A stretch of DNA of 64,000 nucleotides, taken from the NCBI GenBank assembly GCA_049300095.1, contig JBAQYM010000205.1, positions 21,418-85,417 on the forward strand, written 5' to 3'. Under the pieces are notes generated by a model. That model was given only the letters and a program-made list of their open reading frames with translations, was not told the origin of the DNA and made no database searches. Below, piece after piece: positions 26,161-35,137 of this stretch (its first letter is position 1; each line of letters begins with the position of its first letter). Position numbers and translations under genes: made by a program. Source of the DNA: SbD1 sp049300095 (GTDB lineage: Bacteria; Desulfobacterota; Syntrophobacteria; Syntrophobacterales; Syntrophobacteraceae).

Positions 26161-26394
26161 GTGTCCGGAGCCGATCCTTTCAAGACCCTGACATACAAAA
26201 TCATCAATTTGCCTTTCGCTGATAAGTACCGGCTCCTACGAGGCATTCTCGATGGGCCGATTCTCATCAAGCCTTCCACACTCAATCCACACGTTGACCT
26301 CGATCCTGAAGATGAAATGATGAAGATATTGGAAGGCATCGAGATGACCATTCGACATAACCACCCGTTACTATTGGAACTTCCACCTGAATAA
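26161..26394 (+). CDS. Hypothetical 77-aa protein or gene fragment
   Basis: GTG start at 26161 without a clear ribosome site. The product contains FKTLTYKIINLPFADKYRLL and DLDPEDEMMKILEGIEMTIR, with coding-like codon use and helical, soluble character. Its end resembles a complete C-terminus, but the start may be missing. It lies between glnA and the defence operon in lower-G+C sequence, so it may be a fragment of a lost accessory gene. Confidence 0.4.
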   Translation: MSGADPFKTLTYKIINLPFADKYRLLRGILDGPILIKPSTLNPHVDLDPEDEMMKILEGIEMTIRHNHPLLLELPPE

Positions 26395-26542
26395 ATCATC
26401 CCAAAACCGTTGTGAAGATTGAGACCATCTGGGTGTGGATCAGGAAGCACACCAGATTTGTCCACGGCGTATTCCATGACTTGCGATCATGTGGGAGGGG
26501 TCAGGCTGGGTGAAGATCAGGAAGATCAGCGTTTTGAACAGT

Positions 26543-26585
26543 ACGGGTGACACTGGCAACAAAACCCGTTGCCAGTGTCACCCGT
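26543..26585. terminator. Perfect 18-bp stem hairpin downstream of defence operon
   Basis: ACGGGTGACACTGGCAAC pairs perfectly with GTTGCCAGTGTCACCCGT across a 7-nt AAAACCC loop. It lies 117 bp beyond the last stop of the minus-strand operon. It is likely a strong transcription-stop or RNA-stabilising structure; no flanking T-run on the operon strand. Confidence 0.5.
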
Positions 26586-26701
26586 GTCACCCGTGATTTT
26601 GTCCAGTTGGCGTAGCCGACCCCGGTTGACCATTTTGGCGTTGCCCGACTCCATTTGACATTTGCCTGGCTGAGCATTTGCCCTCCAGGATACCTTTTCT
26701 T

Positions 26702-28012
26702 TCATTTTCTCTTTCGGGGTTTTGCATCAAGAATTACAATGCTCTCTCTCAAATGGGGGCGAGCCTTTTTCCTCTCGCTCAATCGGTCCCATTGTTGGCC
26801 TGAAACCCTGCGCAGGTAATGGATCACATTTACTTCTCTCAGAAACCACCCAACATTGGATGCAATATCAGCTATGATTAAATCCACTGGAATTTCAACA
26901 CCAGAATATGCAGATGTTGAAACAACTATCCAGACAGTCGCGTCGGGTTTAGCTAAATTCCTCAGATTTGTCAGGATAAGTTTGAGATCCTCAAAGTATG
27001 CCCGGATCATGGATGGAATACGTTTGTCCCAAAGTACCGAGGCCCTCTGCTCTATCTCGAAAAAGCTTTCGGTGAAATGATGGCCGAATTCCTTCTCTTT
27101 GGGTTCCGGCCAACTGATCTGCACATGTGATCGAAGCGTTCTCAGCCGCAAGCTTTGTAAATCCTGATGTGTTTTGACAAACTTTCCTAGAAAGAGTTCG
27201 GGCCTATAGACATCAGTATAGTCGAAAGAATTTAGGTAGGGTGGAGACATGATGCATAATTTAAACTTATCGCCAGATAATATTGTATCTTGGGCCTGCC
27301 TGGAGTCCATATTAAGAATTGATGCTTTTGGATTTCTTAATGGAAACTCTTTCATATCTGAATGCACATTACCTATACGGAACTGGAAAGCATCCACGAA
27401 GTCTTTTCTTCCAAACGAGCGTCCTTTCCAGTCTTTGCGGTACCTAAGGCATTTTCCGTCCTTTTGGGCATTACAGGCATCCATTGCAGCACCGATAAGG
27501 CAAAGTCGGATAACATCACGAACACCACACTTATGACCAATCGTAGCCATCCAGCCACCCTCAAACGCTCTCAATACGTCTCGGTTAAAAAGCCATTTAT
27601 TGGCAGATGGTGACTCGCAGAATGTGGAGAAGTTCTCCAATGGAGATTCACATCCACTATGTACGCCCTTTATAACATCAGAAAAGAGAGAATACAGGCT
27701 CTTTGCTGTACATTGAATCAGCTTAGTATTGGAAACGAATGCTAGAAATGGATTTACTTCGAGTGCTACAGCTTTGAAGCCATTCAATGCGGCGGTTAAT
27801 GGAACTGTTCCACTACCGCTAAATAAATCAATTATTGTGTCTTCATCAGGAACACAGTTAGTATTATTGATTGCATGATCAACAAAGAAAGGAGAAAATG
27901 ATTCTTTTACAAAATACCATCTATGCCGAGGCGATGATATCGTATCTAGAGCACTTAAACTACTAAGGCCATGAATGGAATCTGTAGTACCAAATGTCAA
28001 CTTGGTGCGCAT
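26702..28012 (-). CDS. DNA amino-methyltransferase (N4-C/N6-A, SPPY type) of defence operon
   Basis: 436 aa. A motif-X-like start HRWYFVKESFSPFFVDHAI precedes motif I DLFSGSGTVPLTAALNG (62-69) and SAM-acidic ALEVNPF, and the catalytic motif IV is SPPYLNSFDYTDVYR (256-259). The X-I-IV order suggests the gamma class. The central CLIGAAMDAC region may contact target DNA. It is the last gene of a four-gene minus-strand operon and its start overlaps the nuclease gene by 16 nt. It probably marks self DNA for the upstream nuclease and ABC ATPase. Low G+C compared with flanks. Confidence 0.85.
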   Translation of the reverse strand: MRTKLTFGTTDSIHGLSSLSALDTISSPRHRWYFVKESFSPFFVDHAINNTNCVPDEDTIIDLFSGSGTVPLTAALNGFKAVALEVNPFLAFVSNTKLIQCTAKSLYSLFSDVIKGVHSGCESPLENFSTFCESPSANKWLFNRDVLRAFEGGWMATIGHKCGVRDVIRLCLIGAAMDACNAQKDGKCLRYRKDWKGRSFGRKDFVDAFQFRIGNVHSDMKEFPLRNPKASILNMDSRQAQDTILSGDKFKLCIMSPPYLNSFDYTDVYRPELFLGKFVKTHQDLQSLRLRTLRSHVQISWPEPKEKEFGHHFTESFFEIEQRASVLWDKRIPSMIRAYFEDLKLILTNLRNLAKPDATVWIVVSTSAYSGVEIPVDLIIADIASNVGWFLREVNVIHYLRRVSGQQWDRLSERKKARPHLRESIVILDAKPRKRK

Positions 28013-29067
28013 ATAGGTTCTGCAAACATTCTAATCGGTTTAACGAAGTCGCCTCGTGTGTTATGATATTCAGGATCAAAAGTGATTTCTTTGTCCTTGT
28101 ACCACATCCCATTTTCATTATTCACATCAGTCGAACTGGGTCCAATGCCTCGACGTCTGCCATCAACAATGACAAGGTATCCAAATGTCTGGTGAGTTGG
28201 GGCCTGACTGCGATTCCAATCTAAATATTCGGCCAATTGCGAAGCCCCATCTCTTGCGCGGGACTCAGAATACTCAGTAATATTGCCATGTTCATTGAGA
28301 GATTTTCCGAGCCACTTTATTTCGATAAGTGCAATTCTATTAGTCAGCATCCATGTTACTTTAATATCGACAGGATGGCTTTCGTCCACGTTCTGTTCGG
28401 GTCGTACCTCCGCTCCCCGAAGGACGTTCTCTAAGAATTGCATCAAAGATTTCCGCATGATTTTTTCGGGTTTGACAGAAAACATAAGACGCTTACCCTT
28501 AGGGCCTCCAAGCCATGCCTGACCGAAAATCTCACAACTTGAGGCCCTGACACTGCGACCCTTATAGTGTTCTAGTGCGGCAGACAAGTCTTTAAATGTT
28601 GGAATAGAAAAAACACTAGTATGAACCCGACTGGGATTGCATATAGGTGTAGATGTGCCCTTAATAACAAAGGATTCTTGTCTCTCGTGGTATGAATATA
28701 CAATCGCGTTCTCGGAAATATGTGCAATGTCGGCTGAGGGGTTTTTCCAAAGCAGTAAATTCCCGTCATGAGAAATTTGGACGAGAATAGTATCGGAGCT
28801 GCAAGTTGGTCGGCTTGCTTGTGATAGATATTCTGGATGTGAAAAGATCTCCGGTTCTGGGGACGTACAACATAATCGGTCGGAAAGTGATTTTACTAGA
28901 ATAAATTGTCCTCTAATAGCATCCGGATCGTGATATGTATAAATGCCACGAATTGCATGAAGAACGTCCTGAAAAACTTTGATGCCGTCATCACCATAAG
29001 CACGAGCGATGCTTATCAAGTAGAGGCTACTGACTATTTTCTGCATCTTATCGAGATCAAGAGACAT
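27997..29067 (-). CDS. Putative PD-(D/E)xK nuclease, effector of ABC-ATPase defence operon
   Basis: 356 aa from an ATG at 29067, 4 nt after the preceding stop; a GTG 30 nt upstream is possible. The C-terminal half has an acidic helix (LENVLRGAEVRPEQ), then PVDIKVTWM and RIALIEIKWLGKS: D234...E249-x-K251, the spacing of a PD-(D/E)xK core. The N-terminal 200 residues are unfamiliar and carry a few Cys. I infer a DNA-cleaving effector controlled by the ABC ATPase. No specific family recognised. Confidence 0.65.
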   Translation of the reverse strand: MSLDLDKMQKIVSSLYLISIARAYGDDGIKVFQDVLHAIRGIYTYHDPDAIRGQFILVKSLSDRLCCTSPEPEIFSHPEYLSQASRPTCSSDTILVQISHDGNLLLWKNPSADIAHISENAIVYSYHERQESFVIKGTSTPICNPSRVHTSVFSIPTFKDLSAALEHYKGRSVRASSCEIFGQAWLGGPKGKRLMFSVKPEKIMRKSLMQFLENVLRGAEVRPEQNVDESHPVDIKVTWMLTNRIALIEIKWLGKSLNEHGNITEYSESRARDGASQLAEYLDWNRSQAPTHQTFGYLVIVDGRRRGIGPSSTDVNNENGMWYKDKEITFDPEYHNTRGDFVKPIRMFAEPICAPS

Positions 29068-29071
29068 CAGA

Positions 29072-29671
29072 TTACAGTTCCTTTTCCTGAGACTCACTGA
29101 CAGAAGATAAGTATGACAGCCATACTAGGGATGGGATCATCAAATCATGCACCTCTAGTCCAATAATTGTGCTGAGGGCTGAGAACTGCTCATAAAGAGT
29201 CTCAAGTGCGTTAGTCGCCAATAATTTTCTGCTTTGAGATAAAGAGACAGCATTTTTGATTTCGGGCCCTTGTGAAAGCACATGCCGTATAGTCCCTATG
29301 GGCATAGCCAGAGTACTTGCACATGCACCATTGATGAACGGCTCTCTTTCTGCATTTTGCGTGAGCGTCTTAAAAAACTGATATTCGTGAATCCCTGCAT
29401 CAGTGGTTACGAAAAAATGACCATTCCCTTGTAATCCGCCATTTTGAAGGAGTATTGTTATTGATTCATCTAAAGAAGCACTGAAAGGATGCCCTTGCTG
29501 AGTGACGGCAAATTCATAACCCCACTCTGATACGGGGCGTTTATTGTATAGCGATAGGAGGCATGATAGGTAGCTTAAGAGGTGTAGTTCACTTCGGTCT
29601 ACGTCTCCTAGATTCTTTTGAATCCGCAAGCCTATCGCAATGCAATCAAAATAAGCGAATGGATTTAGCAT
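29072..29671 (-). CDS. Small middle component of ABC-ATPase defence operon
   Basis: 199 aa, begins MLNPFAYFDCIAIGLRIQKN and has a helical N-terminal half with LLSYLSCLLSLYNKRPVSEW. It sits between the ABC ATPase (6 nt gap) and the nuclease. Its size, place and N-terminus resemble the middle components (MC) of ABC-three-component conflict systems described by Krishnan, Burroughs, Iyer and Aravind; I cannot assign the MC subtype. Probably an adaptor linking ATPase and effector. Confidence 0.6.
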   Translation of the reverse strand: MLNPFAYFDCIAIGLRIQKNLGDVDRSELHLLSYLSCLLSLYNKRPVSEWGYEFAVTQQGHPFSASLDESITILLQNGGLQGNGHFFVTTDAGIHEYQFFKTLTQNAEREPFINGACASTLAMPIGTIRHVLSQGPEIKNAVSLSQSRKLLATNALETLYEQFSALSTIIGLEVHDLMIPSLVWLSYLSSVSESQEKEL

Positions 29672-29677
29672 GACAAA

Positions 29678-31654
29678 TCAGATGCCCGAGTTGAGTGCGT
29701 TCTCAATGTCTTCATATGCATGCTGAAACAAAGCCTCTTCTTGAAGTTGAACATCGGAGAGTTCGGTCCATGATGTCATCTTATGCAACTTCATGCAAGA
29801 ACCTCTGCATTCGGATGCCAATCTTTTCAGAAGCTGAGAGCTGTTAATATTAGCAGTCATAATTATGCTATGTTCGGTTTTAACAAACTGCGCGAACATT
29901 TGCCCCGCTCGGCTCTCGTAGGCTATGTCAAGTGACCCCTCTGGGGTGTCAATAAAGAGAGAAGCTTTTCCTGTGGACGCTGACATGTACTGAGCAAAAG
30001 CCATTCGGAGCGCGATGTCTAAGAAAAATCTTTGGCTTTCTGAGAGTTGATACTCCTCTCTACGAATTGTCCCTCGCATTTCTAGGATTAAAGACAGACC
30101 TGGGTCTACAACCGAATCTCTTGAGTATATACGGATGTCGATATGAATACCAAGAAATAGGAATGCTAAATTTCTGAAAAGAGGCACAAACACAGTCTCA
30201 GCTTCCGCATACCTATGCTCAAGTTCACGTTGTAACTTGATATATTGTTTATTTTTTTCATCGCGTTCTTCATATTTTTTATTTTTGCGGCTAATTAGCT
30301 CAGTCATTTCCTCGTGCAGCTTTTTCAACGATGATTGAAGAATATCGGTTTTGTCTAGCTGAAGCAAATATGTTTCATTTGAATCTTCGAAACCTTTTAA
30401 CACTGCTTGTGCGGAGCTGAATTGTGATTCGACCGTTTTGAGTTCAGATATTATTCGTTCTTTTGTCTGGAGTACTAACCTTAGCTGCTGTTTGGTTTCA
30501 CTTATCTGCGCATCAATGCTGATCAATCTTTCGGTACTTTCTGTACTCGGAGGGCGATTGAGTATCTTAGTGGAACAAAACGGACATCTCTGGCTTTCAA
30601 TTTCCTTCTGAACATGATCGGCGACAGCCTGCCCCTCTGCCCCACAAACGGCACACCTCAAATCAGAAAGCGAGGAAGTGACAAGTGGATGCACTCTAAC
30701 GTAGGAATCTTTGTGAGTATGACAAGAGAACTCACGAATGTATTCAGTTTGTAAAGTACTCATTCGGGAACTCAATTCCATCCACTGCAGGTCAGTATCA
30801 GAAAGCTGTGCACGTTTTCTTTCAACTTCAGCTACTTTCGACGCAAGTTCTTCTTTTAAGACTTGGTATTGACCTCGTAGGACATCCAAAGACTGATCGT
30901 CTTTTGGTGACTTCATTGCATCTCGTAAGATTTCAATCCGATTACGAACATTTGATGCCTGGTAGCTGAAGTTGCGGGCGAGAGACGCTGCTTTTTCCAT
31001 CTCACGCCTGATTTTATCTGCCTCTTGAGCCTTCTTGAAATCTGCTCCTATGCATAGGTATAGTGCCTGAGTTAGTACCTTGGGATCCCATAGTACTAAA
31101 TGCCGACTCTCATCGAAAGTAAATATAAAATGTTGAAGGAATACGAACTGCTCGAAAGATGCTAACCCTATGTCCGCAGTAATTCTCTTTTGATATTCTG
31201 TCCAGCGTTGGCTTGCTGTCATCTCGGTAGACTGGAATAATATGGCCTTAGTGCTAAGGCTTTCTATCTTCAGCTCACGAAGCTCATCTTTATCAAAGAT
31301 ACCTTTTTGAAACTGGTAGAAGTTATCCCCAACCAGAAGCTCAATGCAGACTGAGGCTACATCACGATCCTCTTCGAGGATTCTGCCGGTGAAAAACTCT
31401 CTGCTGTAACCAGCACCGTATTTAAAATACTCTTCGACCGACTTGAATTCTCTGTCGGGATTGGGAACTATTCCAGTTAATCCAAAATTTACGGCTGAAA
31501 GGAATGTAGATTTTCCCAACCCATTAGCCCCGGCTAGGCAAAAAACTCCTGCTGGAATTTCAAGCTCGATTTGCGGTTTCAGTGTATACAAGGAAAATCT
31601 ATCGAGTTTAACTTTTCGGATTTTTGGAAAAACAAGCTTGTCGGAATTGCTCAT
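29678..31654 (-). CDS. Rad50/RecF-like ABC ATPase of defence operon
   Basis: 658 aa. Walker A GANGLGKST (42-50), a central coiled coil (about 215-480) interrupted by a zinc-ribbon-like hinge with CAVCG (C334, C337) and CPFC (C357, C360), a degenerate ABC signature YQLSESQRFFLDIALRMAF, and Walker B SLFIDTPEGSLD followed by a MTAN switch. The layout is a compact Rad50-like sensor. It heads the operon and likely detects or clamps foreign DNA. AT-richer than its neighbours, consistent with horizontal acquisition. Confidence 0.88.
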   Translation of the reverse strand: MSNSDKLVFPKIRKVKLDRFSLYTLKPQIELEIPAGVFCLAGANGLGKSTFLSAVNFGLTGIVPNPDREFKSVEEYFKYGAGYSREFFTGRILEEDRDVASVCIELLVGDNFYQFQKGIFDKDELRELKIESLSTKAILFQSTEMTASQRWTEYQKRITADIGLASFEQFVFLQHFIFTFDESRHLVLWDPKVLTQALYLCIGADFKKAQEADKIRREMEKAASLARNFSYQASNVRNRIEILRDAMKSPKDDQSLDVLRGQYQVLKEELASKVAEVERKRAQLSDTDLQWMELSSRMSTLQTEYIREFSCHTHKDSYVRVHPLVTSSLSDLRCAVCGAEGQAVADHVQKEIESQRCPFCSTKILNRPPSTESTERLISIDAQISETKQQLRLVLQTKERIISELKTVESQFSSAQAVLKGFEDSNETYLLQLDKTDILQSSLKKLHEEMTELISRKNKKYEERDEKNKQYIKLQRELEHRYAEAETVFVPLFRNLAFLFLGIHIDIRIYSRDSVVDPGLSLILEMRGTIRREEYQLSESQRFFLDIALRMAFAQYMSASTGKASLFIDTPEGSLDIAYESRAGQMFAQFVKTEHSIIMTANINSSQLLKRLASECRGSCMKLHKMTSWTELSDVQLQEEALFQHAYEDIENALNSGI

Positions 31655-31860
31655 CAGAGGGCACCTATAGTCAATTTACAAGCGACATACACTTTCCACT
31701 TTTCCGAAGCAGCGTCCATCATTGGTTGTATTCATCTCGCAGTTGTCCTCATCATACATGATTCCGAGCATGGTTCAAATCACATTCTGGGACAAGTGTC
31801 TGATATTCGCCCGTACTGCTGGCCTGCGTGCATATTGTTGGCCTGCATTGAGCCAGGTAG

Positions 31861-31993
31861 GGTGGGCACAGTGCTTTATCGTGCCCACCGCTTTTGGCCG
31901 ACGATTTTGGTGGGCACGATAAAGCACTGTGCCCACCATTTCATTCATGCTCCGAAAGTGTTTTGGTGGGCATGATAAAGCCATGCCCACCCT
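31861..31993. repeat. Nested inverted repeats GGTGGGCAC...GTGCCCACC
   Basis: 31861-31889 and 31909-31937 are perfect 29-bp inverses of each other, and each arm is itself bounded by GGTGGGCAC and GTGCCCACC. A third, diverged copy (GGTGGGCATGATAAAGCCAT) lies at 31965-31993. The cluster sits between the defence operon promoter side and marC. No gene in 31655-32071. Confidence 0.8.
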
Positions 31994-32071
31994 ACTTGAC
32001 TCCTGGTTTGCAAGCCCTTCCTTGCCGCATTGCGGGATTTCATCCGGGCGCATCATCCGCGGCCCGGCGAT

Positions 32072-32710
32072 TCATCTTTGCACCAACCCGGGAAGAAGAG
32101 CGCCAAGACCGCTGACGATTATTTCCACCGCGATGGCGGCCAAAACCAGGCCCATAAGGCGCGTTACTATATTTATGCCGGTCTTGCCCAACGTGACGCC
32201 GATCGGGATGGCCAGGCGGAGAGTGAGCCACACAGCCAGCGAAACCAAAATGCAGCATGCGATAAGGATGCCGGTATGACCCCAGCTCGGCGCCTGATCG
32301 ATGTATATGATGACGGTGCTGATCGCCCCCGGACCGGACAGGAGCGGTATGGCCAGGGGCACGACGGCTATGTCGGATTTATGTTCCGCCTCCGTTGCCT
32401 CTTCGGTGGTCTGCTTGCTGCCGCTGATCTGCGCGTTGAACATCGCGATGGCGAGAAGCATAACGAGGATGCCGCCTCCAACACGAAATGAGGCCATGCT
32501 GATGCCGAAAAAACGCAGCACCCATTCTCCCAGCAAACACGCGATAATCAACACCACACCCACCGAGAAAGCGGTCATGTGAGCGGTCCGCCGGCGGTCC
32601 TGTGTTGACTGGTTGGCGGTGAGGCTTACAAATACCGGGAGGGCCCCGATCGGATTCACAATAACCAACACCGCGATGAAAATCTTTGTGTATTCAACCC
32701 ATGGAAGCAT
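32072..32710 (-). CDS. MarC-family integral membrane protein
   Basis: 212 aa with six predicted membrane helices. It begins MLPWVEYTKIFIAVLVIVNP and has the family NPIGALPVF motif near residue 20, then SMASFRVGGGILVMLLAIAM and PLAIPLLSGPGAISTVII. MarC/UPF0056 proteins are inner-membrane proteins of uncertain transport role, not drug pumps. Single gene. Confidence 0.92.
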   Translation of the reverse strand: MLPWVEYTKIFIAVLVIVNPIGALPVFVSLTANQSTQDRRRTAHMTAFSVGVVLIIACLLGEWVLRFFGISMASFRVGGGILVMLLAIAMFNAQISGSKQTTEEATEAEHKSDIAVVPLAIPLLSGPGAISTVIIYIDQAPSWGHTGILIACCILVSLAVWLTLRLAIPIGVTLGKTGINIVTRLMGLVLAAIAVEIIVSGLGALLPGLVQR

Positions 32711-32765
32711 ATGCCGTTCTCGTCTCGGTGCACTGATCCCGTCCGCTTTTCCCTGCTTTGGCCCG

Positions 32766-32905
32766 GCTTAGTAATCGTTCACCGCAGAGACGCAGAGAGC
32801 GCTGAGAAAAAGCGAATTTGAATTTGTTAAGTCCAGGACAGCCTTCAGCTTCTCTGGAGGAGCGATTCCTTGAAATTTTACCAAGAGTTCTTTGTAAGTC
32901 CCGGC
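32766..32905. repeat. Second copy of the 0.8-kb intergenic element
   Basis: Begins with a GTTCACCGCAGAGACGCAGA arm and continues with a core homologous to the minus strand of 784-956. The core translates as LNLLSPGQPSASLEERFLE here and LNLLSSGQPSASWVKRFFE there, and most nucleotide differences fall at third codon positions. The closing arm is missing in this copy. No gene in the rest of 32711-33038. Confidence 0.65.
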
Positions 32906-33038
32906 TTTGCACCATCCTCATCATTGTCATAATAATCGTGGCCTCCGGCATACTGTTCCAGCAACGTCCCGGCGGAATCTTCCATGATCGGTTACCTCCT
33001 GGAGATGGCGGTTGGGCGGCACCCGATCTCCAACGCAA

Positions 33039-34106
33039 CTATTCCTGCTCGGAAGACGCTTTGCCCGTCGTAGGCGGCGCACTCTGGCGATTGGGGCCGG
33101 CAACCGCTCTAACCGCAATGTCCTGCACTTTGCCGTAAGCGTTTTCCAACTGCTCGGTCAGTTTCTCGATCTGTTTTTTCTGGGTGGCCGATGCCTGCTC
33201 GAAACCATCGATTCTGGCTTGCAGAACGTTTTTCTCCCCTTCAAATCCTTTCAGCAGAAGTTGTTCATTCTTGGCGGCCTCAGAACTAATCCTCATGGTT
33301 ACTTCGCTTACCGCTTTATCCACAGCGCGATCAAGCTCCTTCGGAAAGGCGTCTACCCTGGTCTGCAAATCATTCATCACTTTCTCGCGTTCGCCAACCG
33401 CCTGTTCCCGCTCCAGGAGTTCTATTTCCTTGGCCTTCGTCTGTTTGGCAAACTCTTCCTTCTTTTCGCGAAGGTCCTTTTCAAGCTTATTGATTTCGTC
33501 GGTGAGCGCGTTTATTTTCTGCTCCTTCTCGCGATTGAACTTATATTCGTATTCCTCTTTTTCTCGCCGTCGCCGTTTTTCCTCCTGCTCTTTTTGGTCC
33601 TTCAGGTCCTCCGTATACTGCTTCTTCTGACTCTCCCACCCGGCCTTCACCTGGTTTATCTCCTGGTCAAGCAATTCCTTGCGCCGCGCCATTTCGTCCT
33701 CAAACGACATTCTTTGTTGCTTTTGCGCCTCGATAAGAGCGGCCAGGGTGAAAGCGGATTTTTCGATTTCGAAAAGGTCCCGCAGTTCGGCTTCCTTGAT
33801 TTCGATCGCCCTTTTGAGCTTATTGTAGCGTTCCGTTTCTCCCTCGAGTTTCGCGGCGATTTCCGTCAATGCCTTGCTGGTTTCGCCAATCAACCCGTTT
33901 ATTGTTCGGATCACCCCTTGAGTAATGGCTGTTTCGGCTGTTTGCACCACCTCTTGCTTTTCCCGCTCCGCTTTAACTCTTTCGGGCTTGAGTTCGGTTT
34001 GCGCCTTGGTTTCAAGCACTTTGAGAAGATTATTGTATGCGTCGAACATCTCTTTTTTAGTGCTGGTGGGGGTGATGCCGGGAGTGCTGTCTGTTTTTGT
34101 GGCCAT
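33039..34106 (-). CDS. Long coiled-coil protein of unknown function
   Basis: 355 aa from the ATG at 34106 (GGAG 6 nt upstream). It is almost entirely charged coiled coil, with runs such as KEEYEYKFNREKEQKINALT and KEIELLEREQAVGEREKVMN. The N-terminus KKEMFDAYNNLLKVLETKAQ and a low-complexity C-terminal tail flank it. The frame stays open upstream to 34403 and that extension contains a TPR-like NLALALNRAGYYKETLEHCD, so the true protein may be longer or the gene may be a fusion remnant. No signal peptide. Function unknown; likely structural or scaffold. Confidence 0.65.
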   Translation of the reverse strand: MATKTDSTPGITPTSTKKEMFDAYNNLLKVLETKAQTELKPERVKAEREKQEVVQTAETAITQGVIRTINGLIGETSKALTEIAAKLEGETERYNKLKRAIEIKEAELRDLFEIEKSAFTLAALIEAQKQQRMSFEDEMARRKELLDQEINQVKAGWESQKKQYTEDLKDQKEQEEKRRRREKEEYEYKFNREKEQKINALTDEINKLEKDLREKKEEFAKQTKAKEIELLEREQAVGEREKVMNDLQTRVDAFPKELDRAVDKAVSEVTMRISSEAAKNEQLLLKGFEGEKNVLQARIDGFEQASATQKKQIEKLTEQLENAYGKVQDIAVRAVAGPNRQSAPPTTGKASSEQE

Positions 34107-34560
34107 GACCTTCTCCATGTATGATTTTGTATGGTTAAAGAGTATCATGCCGGTGAGTGCGTCTCTTCCTGTATCCTCCCCGCACTCCTTTTCAAGACGA
34201 TCGCAATGCTCCAGGGTCTCTTTGTAGTAGCCCGCGCGGTTCAATGCAAGTGCCAGGTTCATCATGCCCCGGACGGTCTGACGATTTCGCCCCGGAATGC
34301 CATATCCCGGCTCATGCGGAGCAAATTGCAGGCGAGGGCTTCTCGGAGGATGCCCTGGTTGAACTACCTTGTACGTAATCGGCGAGTTAATTTCTGTTGA
34401 CAAGAACCATCAAATCAGCGAATCAATCATCCCGACCGGCATTGGTCGGTTCCACCCCATCTCCGTTTGCCCAGGGCGGAATTCACCCTCATAATAGGAT
34501 GCGGGGCAAATAGTTGAGAAGGGTTTTGTAACGATTCTTGGAAAGATTTCACCGGAACTT

Positions 34561-35007
34561 ATGAGACCTGGAAAATCCAAAGCGTTTTTGAGCTTCATTT
34601 TGCTCTTCTGCCTCGCATTGGGAGGAGCGAATACCGGCATACTTTGTCTCGGATTCGATGGGCATGCGGAGATAGAGTTCGGCCAAAGCCTTCCCTGTTC
34701 GCAGATTATGAAGCTGAATGCGGCCGTCCATGCTCAGGGATGGCGGGATTCAGGCTGTAGCTCAAGCCCTGCCGGGGATGCTTGTGATCCCTGTATAGAT
34801 ATCCCTCTCTCCATCAGCGGCGCTTTTTCTCAACCGGCATCCTTTCAGAGTCAACAAAACTGCCGGCAGATGTTGGCCTTCCACCCCGCGCCCCAGCAGA
34901 ATCATCCCGACTCGGTTGTTGTGATTGCCCGTGATTTTTATCCGAAGCGGCCCAACCGTCCTCCTTCTGATCTCACCTTCCTTTCCGCCGTAATCATCCT
35001 GGTTTAG
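34561..35007 (+). CDS. Exported Cys-rich protein heading the metal efflux operon
   Basis: 148 aa with a signal peptide (SFILLFCLALGGANTGILCL). The mature part contains CDPCIDIPLSISG, a short CxxC motif next to a conserved-looking DIPL, plus further Cys residues that could bind a soft metal. It precedes the efflux outer-membrane gene by 130 bp in the same direction, a position where small periplasmic proteins are common in Cus/Czc operons. Metal binding is inferred. Confidence 0.65.
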   Translation: MRPGKSKAFLSFILLFCLALGGANTGILCLGFDGHAEIEFGQSLPCSQIMKLNAAVHAQGWRDSGCSSSPAGDACDPCIDIPLSISGAFSQPASFQSQQNCRQMLAFHPAPQQNHPDSVVVIARDFYPKRPNRPPSDLTFLSAVIILV

Positions 35008-35137
35008 CCACAGCCCGCGATAGACCTTCATTCTCAGGTACTTCCATGCCTTCGCCTCGTAATAGAGGCTTCGCCACTTATATTCTCAGCGTTGGCCGGA
35101 GCGAAGGACCCCATATGTAGTCGAAAGGAGAAAGCCC

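Noticed and set aside
32030..32491. 153-codon plus-strand ORF over marC
   Set aside because: Antisense to the clear MarC membrane protein.
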